Source of the DNA: a virus
Virus record (IMG/VR): IMGVR_UViG_3300002835_000656
Location: 1-32,964 of that record
Strand: one strand, 5' to 3'
DNA length: 32,964 nucleotides
Notes under the pieces: generated by a model
The model's database searches: none
Told to the model about the DNA's origin: nothing
What the model saw: the letters and a program-made list of their open reading frames with translations, nothing else
Program-made: the position numbers and the translations under genes
Shown here: positions 13,945 through 23,030 of the stretch, piece after piece
How the letters are laid out: every line of letters begins with the position of its first letter
How positions within the stretch are numbered: position 1 is the first letter of the stretch

Positions 13945-14512
13945 CCTTGCGATAGTTGGTTCGGGTGGCTTCGGTCGGGAAGTAGAGCAGTGGGCGAAAT
14001 ATTCGGGGTATAAACACATCGCATTCTACGTAAGCGACAACCTATGCAATGGCGAAATGCCACTATCCACGTTGCCAACAGATATGCCAACGGTGATAGC
14101 AATAGGCAATCCGACCGTTCGTATGCAGTTGGTGAAAGAGATGTCGAGGAATCAGAACTATGACCGCATCATACATAAGACAGCGATAACATCAAGCTAC
14201 AACAATGGAATGATACTATGCCCTTATGCAGTGATAACTACTAACGTAATTGCAGGCAGGCATTTGCATATGAACTTACATTCAGACATCGGTCACGACT
14301 GTGTGATTGGCAATTATGTAACGCTTGCACCAGGCGCACGGGTAAGTGGTTATTGCGTGATAGGTGATTGTGTCTATGTTGGTACAAACGCAGTGATACG
14401 TGAGGGCGTACATATATGCGATGTGGTGACGATAGGCGCAGGGGCGGTGGTGTTGAACGATATAACTGAATCAGGTGTTTACGCAGGAGTACCCGCAAAA
14501 AAAATAAAATAG
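13937..14512 (+). CDS. PglD/NeuD-like sugar N-acetyltransferase
   Basis: 191 residues from ATG 13937, which overlaps the preceding stop; a longer frame upstream is a shadow. The N-terminal nucleotide-sugar domain begins LAIVGSGGFGREVEQWAKYS. The C-terminal half is a left-handed beta helix of hexapeptide repeats (VIGNYVTLAPGARVSGYCVI), ending GVYAGVPAKKIK. The probable catalytic His lies in DIGHDCVIG, as in PglD-type enzymes that acetylate UDP-4-amino sugars. With the aminotransferase it could convert a host 4-keto sugar to an acetamido sugar. The required dehydratase is not in the window. O-acetylation (NeuD-like) is the main alternative. Confidence 0.8.
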   Translation: MNSLAIVGSGGFGREVEQWAKYSGYKHIAFYVSDNLCNGEMPLSTLPTDMPTVIAIGNPTVRMQLVKEMSRNQNYDRIIHKTAITSSYNNGMILCPYAVITTNVIAGRHLHMNLHSDIGHDCVIGNYVTLAPGARVSGYCVIGDCVYVGTNAVIREGVHICDVVTIGAGAVVLNDITESGVYAGVPAKKIK

Positions 14513-14514
14513 AT

Positions 14515-14958
14515 ATGGCAAAGCATAAATACATCAAGACACCTGAACAACTGTGGGAGTTATTTGAAAAATATCAAGAATCGCTTTCAATATTAAAGAT
14601 ACCGCAGTCGCACGTTAAATTAGGAGTAGTTTATTTAGAAGTTAAAGAGCCAATGACATTTGAGGGATTCGAGTGTTGGCTTGCAGATAATGATATTATT
14701 CAAGATTTAGGTGATTATTCAAAGAATGATGATGGCAGATACGCAAATTATGCCCCCATCATTACACGTATAAGGAAGAATATCTATTCACACAACTTCA
14801 ACCGAGCCGCAGTAGGTCTATACAAAGAGAACTTAATAGCACGGCAATTAGGTATGGCAGATAAGGTGCAAGAATCAGGCGACAAGCAGGTAACCGTTAA
14901 AATAGTTGATGAATCCACAAGTAGTTACAATCCCGACATTACACCAAGCGCAGAATGA
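14515..14958 (+). CDS. terS: Terminase small subunit
   Basis: 147 residues. The N-terminal half has MAKHKYIKTPEQLWELFEKY and TFEGFECWLADND, and the C-terminal half has FNRAAVGLYKENLIARQLGM followed by ADKVQE. This last helix is characteristic of small terminase (gp3-like packaging) proteins of Bacteroidota phages. It would recognise the packaging site and regulate the large subunit. It starts 2 nt after the acetyltransferase gene, linking glycan and packaging genes, and overlaps the large-subunit gene by 50 nt. Confidence 0.8.
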   Translation: MAKHKYIKTPEQLWELFEKYQESLSILKIPQSHVKLGVVYLEVKEPMTFEGFECWLADNDIIQDLGDYSKNDDGRYANYAPIITRIRKNIYSHNFNRAAVGLYKENLIARQLGMADKVQESGDKQVTVKIVDESTSSYNPDITPSAE

Positions 14959-16087
14959 AATCGTAAAGAATAGACGCAGGTTCAATGTAGTTGATTGCGG
15001 CAGGCGATGGGGTAAGTCATACCTTGCAGCACATTTATTGATAATTACATCAGCGAAAAGTAAATATCCGTGTGGTTATTTTACGCCGACATATAAGCTA
15101 CTTGAAAACACATATACGCAGCTGCAAAACTTATTGAAGCCTGCAATATCGAGAAAGCACGACAATCAATTTATCGAACTGATTACTGGTGGGCGCATAG
15201 ACTTCTGGACAATGGACAATCCATATGCAGGTCGCTCACGAAAATATAAAGTAGCCATAGTTGATGAAGCAGCATTTGCGAAGAACTTATGGGAACTATG
15301 GACTGAATCAATCAGACCAACGCTAACCGATTTAAAGGGCAGTGCTTGGTTTTTATCCACACCAAAGGGCAAGAATGACTTTTACAAATTATTCGTTAAA
15401 GGTCAGGGCGACAATGACTGGGCAAGTTGGCAAATGAGTACATACACAAACCCATTCATTGAACCATCCGAAATAGATGCAGCACGTAAAGACCTGCCCG
15501 ACATCGCATTCAATCAAGAATATATGGCTATGTTCAATGAGAATGCAGCCAACCCATTCGGACTTGAACACATACGAAAACAGATACAGCAGAAAGCAGA
15601 TGCCACCAACGTACACTTCTACGGCGTTGACCTTGCTAAGTCGAGCGACTACACCTGCATCGTGGGATTGCATCAGAACGGCAGCATAGCGTACTTCGAG
15701 CGTTTTCAAAAGGACTGGAGCAGCACCACTGCAATACTGAAGATGCTAATCGGCACAACACCTGCATTGATAGATAGCACTGGTGTCGGCGACCCTATTG
15801 TCGAAGAATTGGTCAAAATATGTCCAAATGCAGAGGGGTTCAAGTTCACATCGGAATCGAAGCAGCAGATAATGTTAGAGCTTGCTACATCGGTACAAAA
15901 GCGTGAGGTTTCTATTTTAAGTGGGGTAATGCAAGAAGAAATGGAATCATTCGAGTACACATACAGCGCACGTGGTGTGCGATATTCTGCGCCTGATGGG
16001 ATGCACGATGATACGGTATGCGCCCTTGCACTTGCTAACCATTGCAGGCTAACGAAACAATTAAACAAAGTAACTTTATTCCGATGA
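14909..16087 (+). CDS. terL: Terminase large subunit
   Basis: 392 residues from ATG 14909; a TTG directly upstream is less likely. The ATPase domain has Walker A CGRRWGKS (30-37) and Walker B VAIVDEAAF (Asp119, Glu120), with the coupling motif FLSTPKGKNDFY. The RNase H-like nuclease has acidic sites in FYGVDLAKSSDYTCIVG, ALIDSTGVGDPIVEEL and GMHDDTVCALAL. It packages DNA into proheads and cuts concatemers. It is slightly short for the family but has all the key motifs. Its stop overlaps the next start. Confidence 0.95.
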   Translation: MNPQVVTIPTLHQAQNEIVKNRRRFNVVDCGRRWGKSYLAAHLLIITSAKSKYPCGYFTPTYKLLENTYTQLQNLLKPAISRKHDNQFIELITGGRIDFWTMDNPYAGRSRKYKVAIVDEAAFAKNLWELWTESIRPTLTDLKGSAWFLSTPKGKNDFYKLFVKGQGDNDWASWQMSTYTNPFIEPSEIDAARKDLPDIAFNQEYMAMFNENAANPFGLEHIRKQIQQKADATNVHFYGVDLAKSSDYTCIVGLHQNGSIAYFERFQKDWSSTTAILKMLIGTTPALIDSTGVGDPIVEELVKICPNAEGFKFTSESKQQIMLELATSVQKREVSILSGVMQEEMESFEYTYSARGVRYSAPDGMHDDTVCALALANHCRLTKQLNKVTLFR

Positions 16088-16710
16088 TAAGAATAACCCT
16101 ACCGACAGACTGGAGCGACATCAGCATAGGCAAGTTCCAAGAGATATATGCGATACTGAAGATGCCTGATGGCTTGGTGTTGGAAAAGGACATCAAGATA
16201 CTTGCAGTGCTAACAGGACAGAGTGAAGAAGTAATCGGCAACGTGGATATGGATGACTATGCCTTTATGATGAACAAAATAACATTCATCAATCAGTTCC
16301 CAAGCGCAGACCACATCCCGACGCAGGTCAAGTTCGATGGGGTAAAGTATAACTTGCAGATGAAGATGGAAAAGCTGAAACTTGCGCAGTACATAGATTT
16401 GGAGTTGTTGAGCAAAACGCAGGATGAAATCATATACAACATGCACAAGATACTTGCAATCTTTATGAGCGACAGCAAGACATACAGCACTGAAGATATG
16501 ATAAGGCGAGCCGACATATTCAAGGCGAAGATGACCATTGACGTTGCCTATCCAATCACTGTTTTTTTTTATCTGCACTTCAACGCTTTGTTAAGCGCTA
16601 CACTAAGCTATTTGGTTTCGGAAGCAGACAAACAGACGAAGCAGTTGAAACAAACACTGCCGACAACTACGAGAAGAGATGGAAGTGGTATATTATTTTG
16701 GAAGAACTGA
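16084..16710 (+). CDS. Probable tail-assembly chaperone, frame-0 product
   Basis: 208 residues from ATG 16084, overlapping the terminase stop (ATGA). It begins MIRITLPTDWSDISIGKFQE, has ILAVLTGQSEEVIGNVDMDD, and ends in a basic, low-information tail (KQTLPTTTRRDGSG). The N-terminal half resembles tail-assembly chaperones, which hold the tape measure protein. A run of nine T at 16562-16570 allows a -1 shift into a frame that stays open to 16850, as in lambda G/GT. It lies next to the terminase rather than directly before the tape measure gene (23429), which is unusual. The chaperone assignment rests mainly on the frameshift architecture. Confidence 0.6.
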   Translation: MIRITLPTDWSDISIGKFQEIYAILKMPDGLVLEKDIKILAVLTGQSEEVIGNVDMDDYAFMMNKITFINQFPSADHIPTQVKFDGVKYNLQMKMEKLKLAQYIDLELLSKTQDEIIYNMHKILAIFMSDSKTYSTEDMIRRADIFKAKMTIDVAYPITVFFYLHFNALLSATLSYLVSEADKQTKQLKQTLPTTTRRDGSGILFWKN

Positions 16711-16850
16711 GCAGCGACAGGCGTATGTGGGATTACTATTTCGATATGCAGATAATTGAATTTTTTAATTACTATTCATTCAGGCTTGACAAGGCACGGA
16801 ATGATGAAGCAAAACAAAAGAAGCAATGGCAACAATCCCGAAAGGCATAA
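16084..16850 (+). CDS. Probable -1 frameshift fusion product of the chaperone gene
   Basis: If ribosomes slip -1 at T9, the first 162 residues are joined to 93 residues read from 16569 to the TAA at 16848-16850, giving about 255 aa. The extension is protein-like, rich in Trp, Tyr and Phe (KRWKWYIILEELSSDRRMWD then YYFDMQIIEFFNYYSFRLDK), and ends in a charged helix. It fills an otherwise empty 115-nt gap and overlaps the next start by 25 nt, like other genes here. GT-type fusions are made at low ratio and bridge tail tube and tape measure proteins. Confidence 0.65.
16562..16570 (+). other. T9 slippery sequence for programmed -1 frameshifting
   Basis: Nine consecutive T in codons GTT-TTT-TTT-TAT. 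The heptamer T TTT TTT at 16563-16569 is in the correct phase for simultaneous -1 slippage of two Phe tRNAs. A sequencing error in the homopolymer is the main alternative. Confidence 0.65.
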
Positions 16851-17476
16851 ACAAATTACAAAGAGAAAGGTGGGCGAAGTTCGAGGCAGCCGACATCGGC
16901 ATCACGGACACAAGCGACACGCAGGTAATCATACAAGACAGCATCACGGACATACTAATCAAGTTCATCACAGCCGTAAAAAGTCAGGTGCAAGAGAATC
17001 TGAATGCGACGAGCAAGACAGGGCAGCAGAGCCTATATAACAGCGTGCAGGTGAATGTTGAAGAAACAGGCAACACGGTATCTGTTCAGCTTGTGATGAA
17101 CGACTATTGGAAGTATGTGGACAAGGGCGTGAAAGGTCGCAAGTCAACGTATCCCGAGAGTGCTGATTCGCCGTTCGCCTACCCACAGAAGCCGAAGTCA
17201 AGTGGCGGCAAGTTTCAGAATAGTCTTGAGTTATGGATTGCGCAGAAGCCGATACAGATACGCACAAGCACAACACAATCGGGAGCAGCAGTACGCAACA
17301 TCAACAGCAGCATTGCATACGCTATACGCAACAAGATAATTGACAGAGGTATCAGGGCGACTAACTTCTTCAGCAGCGTAATCAACGACCAGAGCATTGC
17401 GGCATTACGTGAGGAAACCGAGAAGCGACTGGGCAAGAAGTTAGAGATTGCACTGACCACATTCAAACGACAATAA
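16826..17476 (+). CDS. gp10-like neck/tail-completion protein
   Basis: 216 residues. Features shared with HK97 gp10-like proteins are an N-terminal helix, a central YWKYVDKGVKG segment, SLELWIAQKPIQIR, and the C-terminal pattern IAYAIRNKIIDRGIRATNFF. These proteins close the head-tail joint or the tail end. The start overlaps the frameshift extension upstream by 25 nt. It is followed by a 19-nt gap containing the shared TTTCTATTTA box of the next gene. Confidence 0.68.
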   Translation: MATIPKGINKLQRERWAKFEAADIGITDTSDTQVIIQDSITDILIKFITAVKSQVQENLNATSKTGQQSLYNSVQVNVEETGNTVSVQLVMNDYWKYVDKGVKGRKSTYPESADSPFAYPQKPKSSGGKFQNSLELWIAQKPIQIRTSTTQSGAAVRNINSSIAYAIRNKIIDRGIRATNFFSSVINDQSIAALREETEKRLGKKLEIALTTFKRQ

Positions 17477-17480
17477 CTTA

Positions 17481-17490
17481 TTTCTATTTA
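17481..17490 (+). promoter_or_regulatory. Shared start box (TTTCTATTTA), copy 1
   Basis: TTTCTATTTA ends 5 nt before the ATG at 17496. The same box with the same spacing occurs before 23429, 28849 and 32426. It may be a phage late-promoter element or a translation signal. Confidence 0.6.
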
Positions 17491-17495
17491 ACAAT

Positions 17496-18704
17496 ATGGC
17501 AATCACGATAATAGACAAGCCCTACACGACCACGCACAACTTCGCACCGACACACAATCCGTGCTTCCTTACCGTATCAGGAACGAACAACGTGCAAACA
17601 GGTTACAGGCACATATATCAGATATTCATCAACGGCACATTGCAGGCAACGGTCAAGAAGTCGCCTATGCCGAACGGATATGGAGCAATAGACCTGCATC
17701 GCATTGTGGATAGTTACATCAGCCACGACATAGAATATGCAGATACAGGCTTCAATAATTGCAGCAATATGCGTGCATCCGTTCAGGTCAAGGTGGGCGA
17801 AGAATACGGCACGACACAGACATTGGACGTGACGAGCGACACATTAAGGCTATGGAACGCATCCATTCCGTATCGTGACTTCATCAACTTTGACACGACC
17901 ACACGCTGCATCAATCAGAACGCATCGGCACGCTTCCTTACCACGCCGTTGACATTCAGACACACACGAGGGTCGTATGCTTGGCTATATATGATACAAG
18001 AGCAGACCAATGATGTGGCAGCGTTATATATTGCTACATACAACAGCGCAGGCGTAGGGCTTGGCACATACAGACTGACCAACACGAACAACACGGTAAC
18101 AGGCTTAACGAATCAATTCCTGCGAGTACCGATTGGAAGTGGCAACATAGCGAACAACACGATTGTGACCTTAACAGGCAGCACGCCGATAATCACTAAC
18201 AACGTGGCATATTACACGGTCACTGCTTTGGATAGCAGCTTCGACTTCAACAGCCTTACATACACGTATTACATACTTGATGCTGAATGCACATACACGA
18301 CATACAACCTTGTGTTTCAAAACAGATGGGGCGGATTTGATTCTGCGCAGTTCACAAAAGTTTCACGAGAAACAATCACGGTAGAGCGGCAGCGATTCGA
18401 AAAAACAGACTACACATTCCCATCAGGCGTGTTCACGCAGAACATCAAGAATAGGGGCAAGACCACATTTCACGTAGAAAGCAAAGAATCGGTTCAGTTG
18501 AATTCGGATTGGCTAACGGATGCAGAGTTCGATTGGTTGCAGGAACTAATTACATCACCGATGGTCTATTCGGTTGAGGATGGTGCATTGGTGCCAGTTG
18601 AAATCAACACGAACACATACGAGGTGCGCAAGTCGGTCAATGATGGTGCTTCGCAGTTAGTTATCGATATGGAATATGGCTATCAGCAATACGCAACACG
18701 ATGA
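17496..18704 (+). CDS. Phage tail structural protein, 402 aa
   Basis: A beta-rich protein with the pattern TTYNLVFQNRWGGFDSAQFT (about 266-285), then FEKTDYTFPSG, and near the C terminus WLTDAEFDWLQELITSPMVY. These stretches are typical of a Bacteroidota phage tail protein family found just upstream of a large tail protein, as here. I infer a distal-tail or tail-hub component; the exact role is unknown. The next gene overlaps its stop by 4 nt. It is preceded by the shared TTTCTATTTA box. Confidence 0.65.
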   Translation: MAITIIDKPYTTTHNFAPTHNPCFLTVSGTNNVQTGYRHIYQIFINGTLQATVKKSPMPNGYGAIDLHRIVDSYISHDIEYADTGFNNCSNMRASVQVKVGEEYGTTQTLDVTSDTLRLWNASIPYRDFINFDTTTRCINQNASARFLTTPLTFRHTRGSYAWLYMIQEQTNDVAALYIATYNSAGVGLGTYRLTNTNNTVTGLTNQFLRVPIGSGNIANNTIVTLTGSTPIITNNVAYYTVTALDSSFDFNSLTYTYYILDAECTYTTYNLVFQNRWGGFDSAQFTKVSRETITVERQRFEKTDYTFPSGVFTQNIKNRGKTTFHVESKESVQLNSDWLTDAEFDWLQELITSPMVYSVEDGALVPVEINTNTYEVRKSVNDGASQLVIDMEYGYQQYATR

Positions 18705-21190
18705 GCAGAACGCAACTATACATATCACCTAACCGCAAGGGAACGGTATCGGTAACGAATGGCAGTATCACGGTAACGGGAACAAATACTGCATTCACAG
18801 ATGCAGACGATGGAAACACTATAATATTCAGGACAAGCAGAGGCGACATTGAAAGAATTATACTGAATGCGAACCCGAACACGCAGACATTAACGCTTAA
18901 TGCGGCAATGCCATTGACTGAAAGCGGAATCTTTTATTATCTTGAATACGTTGAAGTGGACTTGTACGCCGACATACCGTTCACGCTTACATTCAACATT
19001 GCAGACATACGCAATCCTGACAAGCGCAACGGTTCATTCAGCAAGACAGTAAGATTACCAGGCACAGACACGAACAACGCACTATTTGGCAGCATATTCG
19101 AGATTGATATTGATGGCAGCTTCAATCCTAACATCAAGGCACTTGCATACATCGAGATTGACACGATAGAGCAGTTCAGGGGTGTGATGCAGTTGCTTCA
19201 GATTAACCGCACCCGTGACTTCATTGAATACGAGGTGTCTGTATATGGAAATGCAGGTTCTTTATTTTTAGGTATAGGAAATAAGTTTCTAAATGAACTT
19301 GATTTAAGTGCCTATAATCATAAACGAACATCAGCAAACATTCAGAACAGTTTAACTACTTCGATACTGAAAAATGGTAGCACATTTGACAATTTTACTG
19401 GCAGTATAACAACTAAATTCCCGAACGGCGAACCTGATGGAGTTGGTTATATGTATCCAATATTAAATGACGGATCGCAGCAATTTGGTTTGATAGGTAA
19501 TTTCACTTCGGGTGAATTAACGCCTGCTATTTATGCGAAGCAAATAATAGACAGCATATTTGATAGCGTTGGTTATACATACAGGTCAGATTTCTTAAAT
19601 TCATCATTCTTCAAGAAACTTATCATACCATATAAAAAGCAGAAACGTAAAGTAAAGATATTCGCCAATTTAGTAATAACACCAACACCAATCACAACGA
19701 GCGTAAGTGTAAACCTGATAAAAAAATCTGTATTCGATGACATAGAAACAGTGTTAGCTTCGATAATTGTCAACCCTAATGAATATTATACACAGCTGAA
19801 TGCAACAACAGATTTATACTATGGCGATCAGGTCTATGTGACGATAAAAAGTGCAGCAAATAATATTGCTATTGAGCCAAAGGGTAATTTAGGTGTGAAT
19901 GATCCTGGCAGTTATTTCTTTATTGAATATTTAGATTTACAAGGCACTAATTACCCTAACAGTGGTTTTTATGCTTATGTATCAAATCAGATAAATATAA
20001 CTGGTCCGCAGCTTAGTTTCAAAATAATATTTGATAATGACAGCACATTGCCTGCATTTGACCTAAACAGCGGTTACGACAATACAACGGGCATATTCGA
20101 AGAACCAGTAACAAACTTGAATTTATTTGCGCCCGACAAAATAAAACAATCCGACTTCCTAACTTCAATCATAAAGATGTTCAATTTATATGTTGATATA
20201 GATAGGACTAATGTGAAGAATTATATCATAGAGCCGTACAATGATTTTGTTACAGATGAAGTGTTGGACTGGACAATGAAGCTCGATAACAGCAGGCAGA
20301 TTGAAATATATCCGATGGGCGAACTTGACTTCAGCACGTTCAGGCTGAAGTATAAAGATGATATTGATTATTTTAATAAAACATACACAAGCATCTATAA
20401 TGAATTATATGGCGAAAAAAGAGTTGACATTAACAATGATTTCGTAAGAAATGAAAATCGTATAGAAATAATATTTTCACCTACACATTTGAGTGGCAAG
20501 GTAGGATCGCCAATTATTCCGCAGTTATTTGTATTAGAAAACAACCTGCCTGCCGCATACAATTACAATATAAGAATATTGCACTATGCAGGTCTTATAG
20601 ATGGCAATTATTCTATTATTAATGATCCGAATGCAGATACAGTTACGACGACTAACTATACTAAATACCCATTCACGGGGCATACGGATGATCCGCAAAA
20701 TATGACTCTTGATTTGTTGTTCGATAAGCCAAGACAAGTATATTGGATATTAGACAATGCGAACACTTACACTGATAATAACCTATATAACAAGTATTGG
20801 GAAAAGTACATCAGCGAGATAACGGACAAAGATTCAAAGATTGTCAAGATGTGGTTGTATCTGAATGTAAAAGACATCAACCAATTAGATTTCACAAAAA
20901 AGTATTTCATCAACAATTCGTATTACCGACTGAATAAGATTGAGAACTACAATCCGATTACAGAGCAGGTGACAAAGTGCGAGTTCTTAAAGATAAGCGA
21001 GGGTTCACCATTCGTAGCAGGCGATACAGACAACCCGATTGATAACCTTGTCAATTACAACCTTGTCATCGGCGGCGTGGATGAGATACGCAACATCGCT
21101 GCTGATTCATTCTATAACGTAGTGGTGGGCGGTAAGGATGAAGTGCGCAACATTGCAGCTACATCACCATTTCATATCATAAGAGGATAA
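18701..21190 (+). CDS. Large tail protein (baseplate/hub-like) with C-terminal repeats
   Basis: 829 residues. The N-terminal part has a beta-rich domain, then FTLTFNIADIRNPDKRNGSF and SKTVRLPGTDTNNALFGSIF, a pattern found in large Bacteroidota phage tail proteins. The middle, about 19260-20940, is visibly more AT-rich than both ends, suggesting domain replacement. The C terminus carries two 19-residue repeats (GGVDEIRNIAADS and GGKDEVRNIAATS) also seen in the protein at 31780. A fibre-like gene starts 1 nt after its stop. A tail-tip role is inferred from position and pattern; no enzymatic motif is seen. Confidence 0.65.
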   Translation: MSRTQLYISPNRKGTVSVTNGSITVTGTNTAFTDADDGNTIIFRTSRGDIERIILNANPNTQTLTLNAAMPLTESGIFYYLEYVEVDLYADIPFTLTFNIADIRNPDKRNGSFSKTVRLPGTDTNNALFGSIFEIDIDGSFNPNIKALAYIEIDTIEQFRGVMQLLQINRTRDFIEYEVSVYGNAGSLFLGIGNKFLNELDLSAYNHKRTSANIQNSLTTSILKNGSTFDNFTGSITTKFPNGEPDGVGYMYPILNDGSQQFGLIGNFTSGELTPAIYAKQIIDSIFDSVGYTYRSDFLNSSFFKKLIIPYKKQKRKVKIFANLVITPTPITTSVSVNLIKKSVFDDIETVLASIIVNPNEYYTQLNATTDLYYGDQVYVTIKSAANNIAIEPKGNLGVNDPGSYFFIEYLDLQGTNYPNSGFYAYVSNQINITGPQLSFKIIFDNDSTLPAFDLNSGYDNTTGIFEEPVTNLNLFAPDKIKQSDFLTSIIKMFNLYVDIDRTNVKNYIIEPYNDFVTDEVLDWTMKLDNSRQIEIYPMGELDFSTFRLKYKDDIDYFNKTYTSIYNELYGEKRVDINNDFVRNENRIEIIFSPTHLSGKVGSPIIPQLFVLENNLPAAYNYNIRILHYAGLIDGNYSIINDPNADTVTTTNYTKYPFTGHTDDPQNMTLDLLFDKPRQVYWILDNANTYTDNNLYNKYWEKYISEITDKDSKIVKMWLYLNVKDINQLDFTKKYFINNSYYRLNKIENYNPITEQVTKCEFLKISEGSPFVAGDTDNPIDNLVNYNLVIGGVDEIRNIAADSFYNVVVGGKDEVRNIAATSPFHIIRG
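21071..21187 (+). repeat. Two 19-codon C-terminal repeats (copy pair A)
   Basis: Units start at GGVDEIRN (21071) and GGKDEVRN (21128), exactly 57 nt apart; the second is followed by a short tail. The same arrangement and period occur at 32299-32418 in an otherwise unrelated protein, in both cases just before a fibre gene. Confidence 0.75.
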
Positions 21191-21191
21191 T

Positions 21192-23030
21192 ATGTTAAAC
21201 ATACAAGACAGCAAGATAATTCTAAAAAACAGCACTATCTCTGGGCAGGTTCCTACCGTAGCACCCAGCAATGACCATACGGATGGTGCGTGGACTGCAA
21301 CGGACATATATGAGGGCGAGATAATGGCGAACGTGGCAGATAGCAAGGTATGGATGCGTATGAATGCAGGCATACGTGAGTTCTTGATTACACGCAACAA
21401 TTCTGCAACAGGCGACCTATACTATGTCGGCAGCGGCACTTGGCAGCGATTACCGATAGGCACATCGGGGCAGGTGTTAACGGTCAGCAGTGGCGGTGTG
21501 CCAACGTGGGCAGCGAGTACGGGCGGCGGCGGTTCATCGGGTGGGGTACCTACAACAAGAACGATAACGATTAACGGCAACACGCAGGACTTGTCAGCAG
21601 ACAGAACGTGGACAATAGATGGTGGTGTATCTTATGGCGTAGCATCAGGCACGAACACATACACGGTAACCATATCGGGAGTGGCATCATATACAGAGGG
21701 GGATGTATATGCAGTTAAGTTCACCAATGGGAATGATGATGATTCAACTATCAACATAAACGGACTTGGGGCAAAGACATTAGTGAAGCAGTTGAATATT
21801 CAGGTAACAGGGGGCGACATTGAATCAGGGCAGCAGTTTATCTTGATATATGATGGCACTAACTTCCAGATGATAGGTGTTGCGCCGAATCAATTATTTG
21901 CTTATGTAACCAATGCTGATTCTGTAACTATAAACAAAGGACAGCCAGTATATGCCTTTGGTGCGCAGGGCAATCGAATGAGCGTTAAGTTAGCATCGAA
22001 TACTGGAGATGCAACTTCAGCGCAAACGGTCGGTGTTGTATTCAGTTCGAGCATAGGTGCTAACCAAAAGGGATTTATAATTACACAAGGCGTTATATCG
22101 GGCGTGAACACGTCAGCTTATACGGCAGGTGACCAGTTGTATTTGGGTGCTACGGCAGGCACTTTGACTGCAACGAAGCCTGTTGCCCCGAACCACCTTG
22201 TTTATATCGGAATTGTAGAGAGGGCTAATGCAGGTAATGGTCAGATTTACGTTAAGCCACAGAACGGATATGAACTTGACGAATTGCACGATGTCCTAAT
22301 CACAACGCCTGCAAATAACAATCTGCTTGTTTATGAAACAGGAACGAACAACCTATGGAAGAACAAGTCGCTTGGCACGGTATTAGGTGGCAGCACTTCG
22401 CAATATGTGCGTGGCGATGGAAGTCTGCAAACATTCCCAACATTAACAAGCGGCACGGTCACATCGGTAGCAGTTGCAGCAGGCACGACAGGGAGCGACA
22501 TAAATATCAGCGGTTCGCCAATAACGACAAACGGCACGATTACAATCAACATACCAACTGCATCATCAACCAATAGGGGTGCATTGTCATCAACGGATTG
22601 GACGACATTCAATCAGAAGTCGGGCGTGTTTATGCACAGAATCGCACCAACGGCATTTAACCCATTAGATGCGACGACATACTATGCAGGTGACTTATCT
22701 GCATCATTGGATTGGGGAACAACGGCGGCGGCACGTAGGCATTATGTTGCTGCATCATTCGAGTTGATTGCGGCATCGATAATGGTCAGGGTAGCAGGTA
22801 CAATCGGAAGTGGTGAATCAGGCACGTTGGCGATAAGAAAAAACAACACGACAGATTTCACTATATCAGCAGGTGTACTGATGAATGCAGCAAACGTATA
22901 TGTACAAGCAACAGGGTTATCGGGTGCATCGTTTGTTTCGGGCGATTATTTCGAGTTAAAATTCACAGCACCTACTTGGGCGACAAATCCAACAAACGTA
23001 AACTTCATTGTAGCACTTTATTTCAGATGA
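21192..23030 (+). CDS. Tail fibre protein 1
   Basis: 612 residues. The N-terminal ~95 residues (SGQVPTVAPSNDHTDGAW, MRMNAGIREF, LPIGTSGQVLTVSSGGVPTW) are shared with the fibre at 32426. A Gly-rich hinge (TGGGGSSGG) follows. The shaft includes VRGDGSLQTF, GSDINISGSPITTNGTITIN and NRGALSSTDWTTFNQKSG, patterns seen in many phage fibres. The last ~140 residues form a distinct domain, probably the receptor-binding tip. No chaperone or peptidase motif was seen. It overlaps the next gene by 4 nt. Confidence 0.75.
   Translation: MLNIQDSKIILKNSTISGQVPTVAPSNDHTDGAWTATDIYEGEIMANVADSKVWMRMNAGIREFLITRNNSATGDLYYVGSGTWQRLPIGTSGQVLTVSSGGVPTWAASTGGGGSSGGVPTTRTITINGNTQDLSADRTWTIDGGVSYGVASGTNTYTVTISGVASYTEGDVYAVKFTNGNDDDSTININGLGAKTLVKQLNIQVTGGDIESGQQFILIYDGTNFQMIGVAPNQLFAYVTNADSVTINKGQPVYAFGAQGNRMSVKLASNTGDATSAQTVGVVFSSSIGANQKGFIITQGVISGVNTSAYTAGDQLYLGATAGTLTATKPVAPNHLVYIGIVERANAGNGQIYVKPQNGYELDELHDVLITTPANNNLLVYETGTNNLWKNKSLGTVLGGSTSQYVRGDGSLQTFPTLTSGTVTSVAVAAGTTGSDINISGSPITTNGTITINIPTASSTNRGALSSTDWTTFNQKSGVFMHRIAPTAFNPLDATTYYAGDLSASLDWGTTAAARRHYVAASFELIAASIMVRVAGTIGSGESGTLAIRKNNTTDFTISAGVLMNAANVYVQATGLSGASFVSGDYFELKFTAPTWATNPTNVNFIVALYFR

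Noticed and set aside
21192-23030. Diversity-generating retroelement target in the fibre gene
   Set aside because: No reverse transcriptase gene or template repeat is visible in the window.
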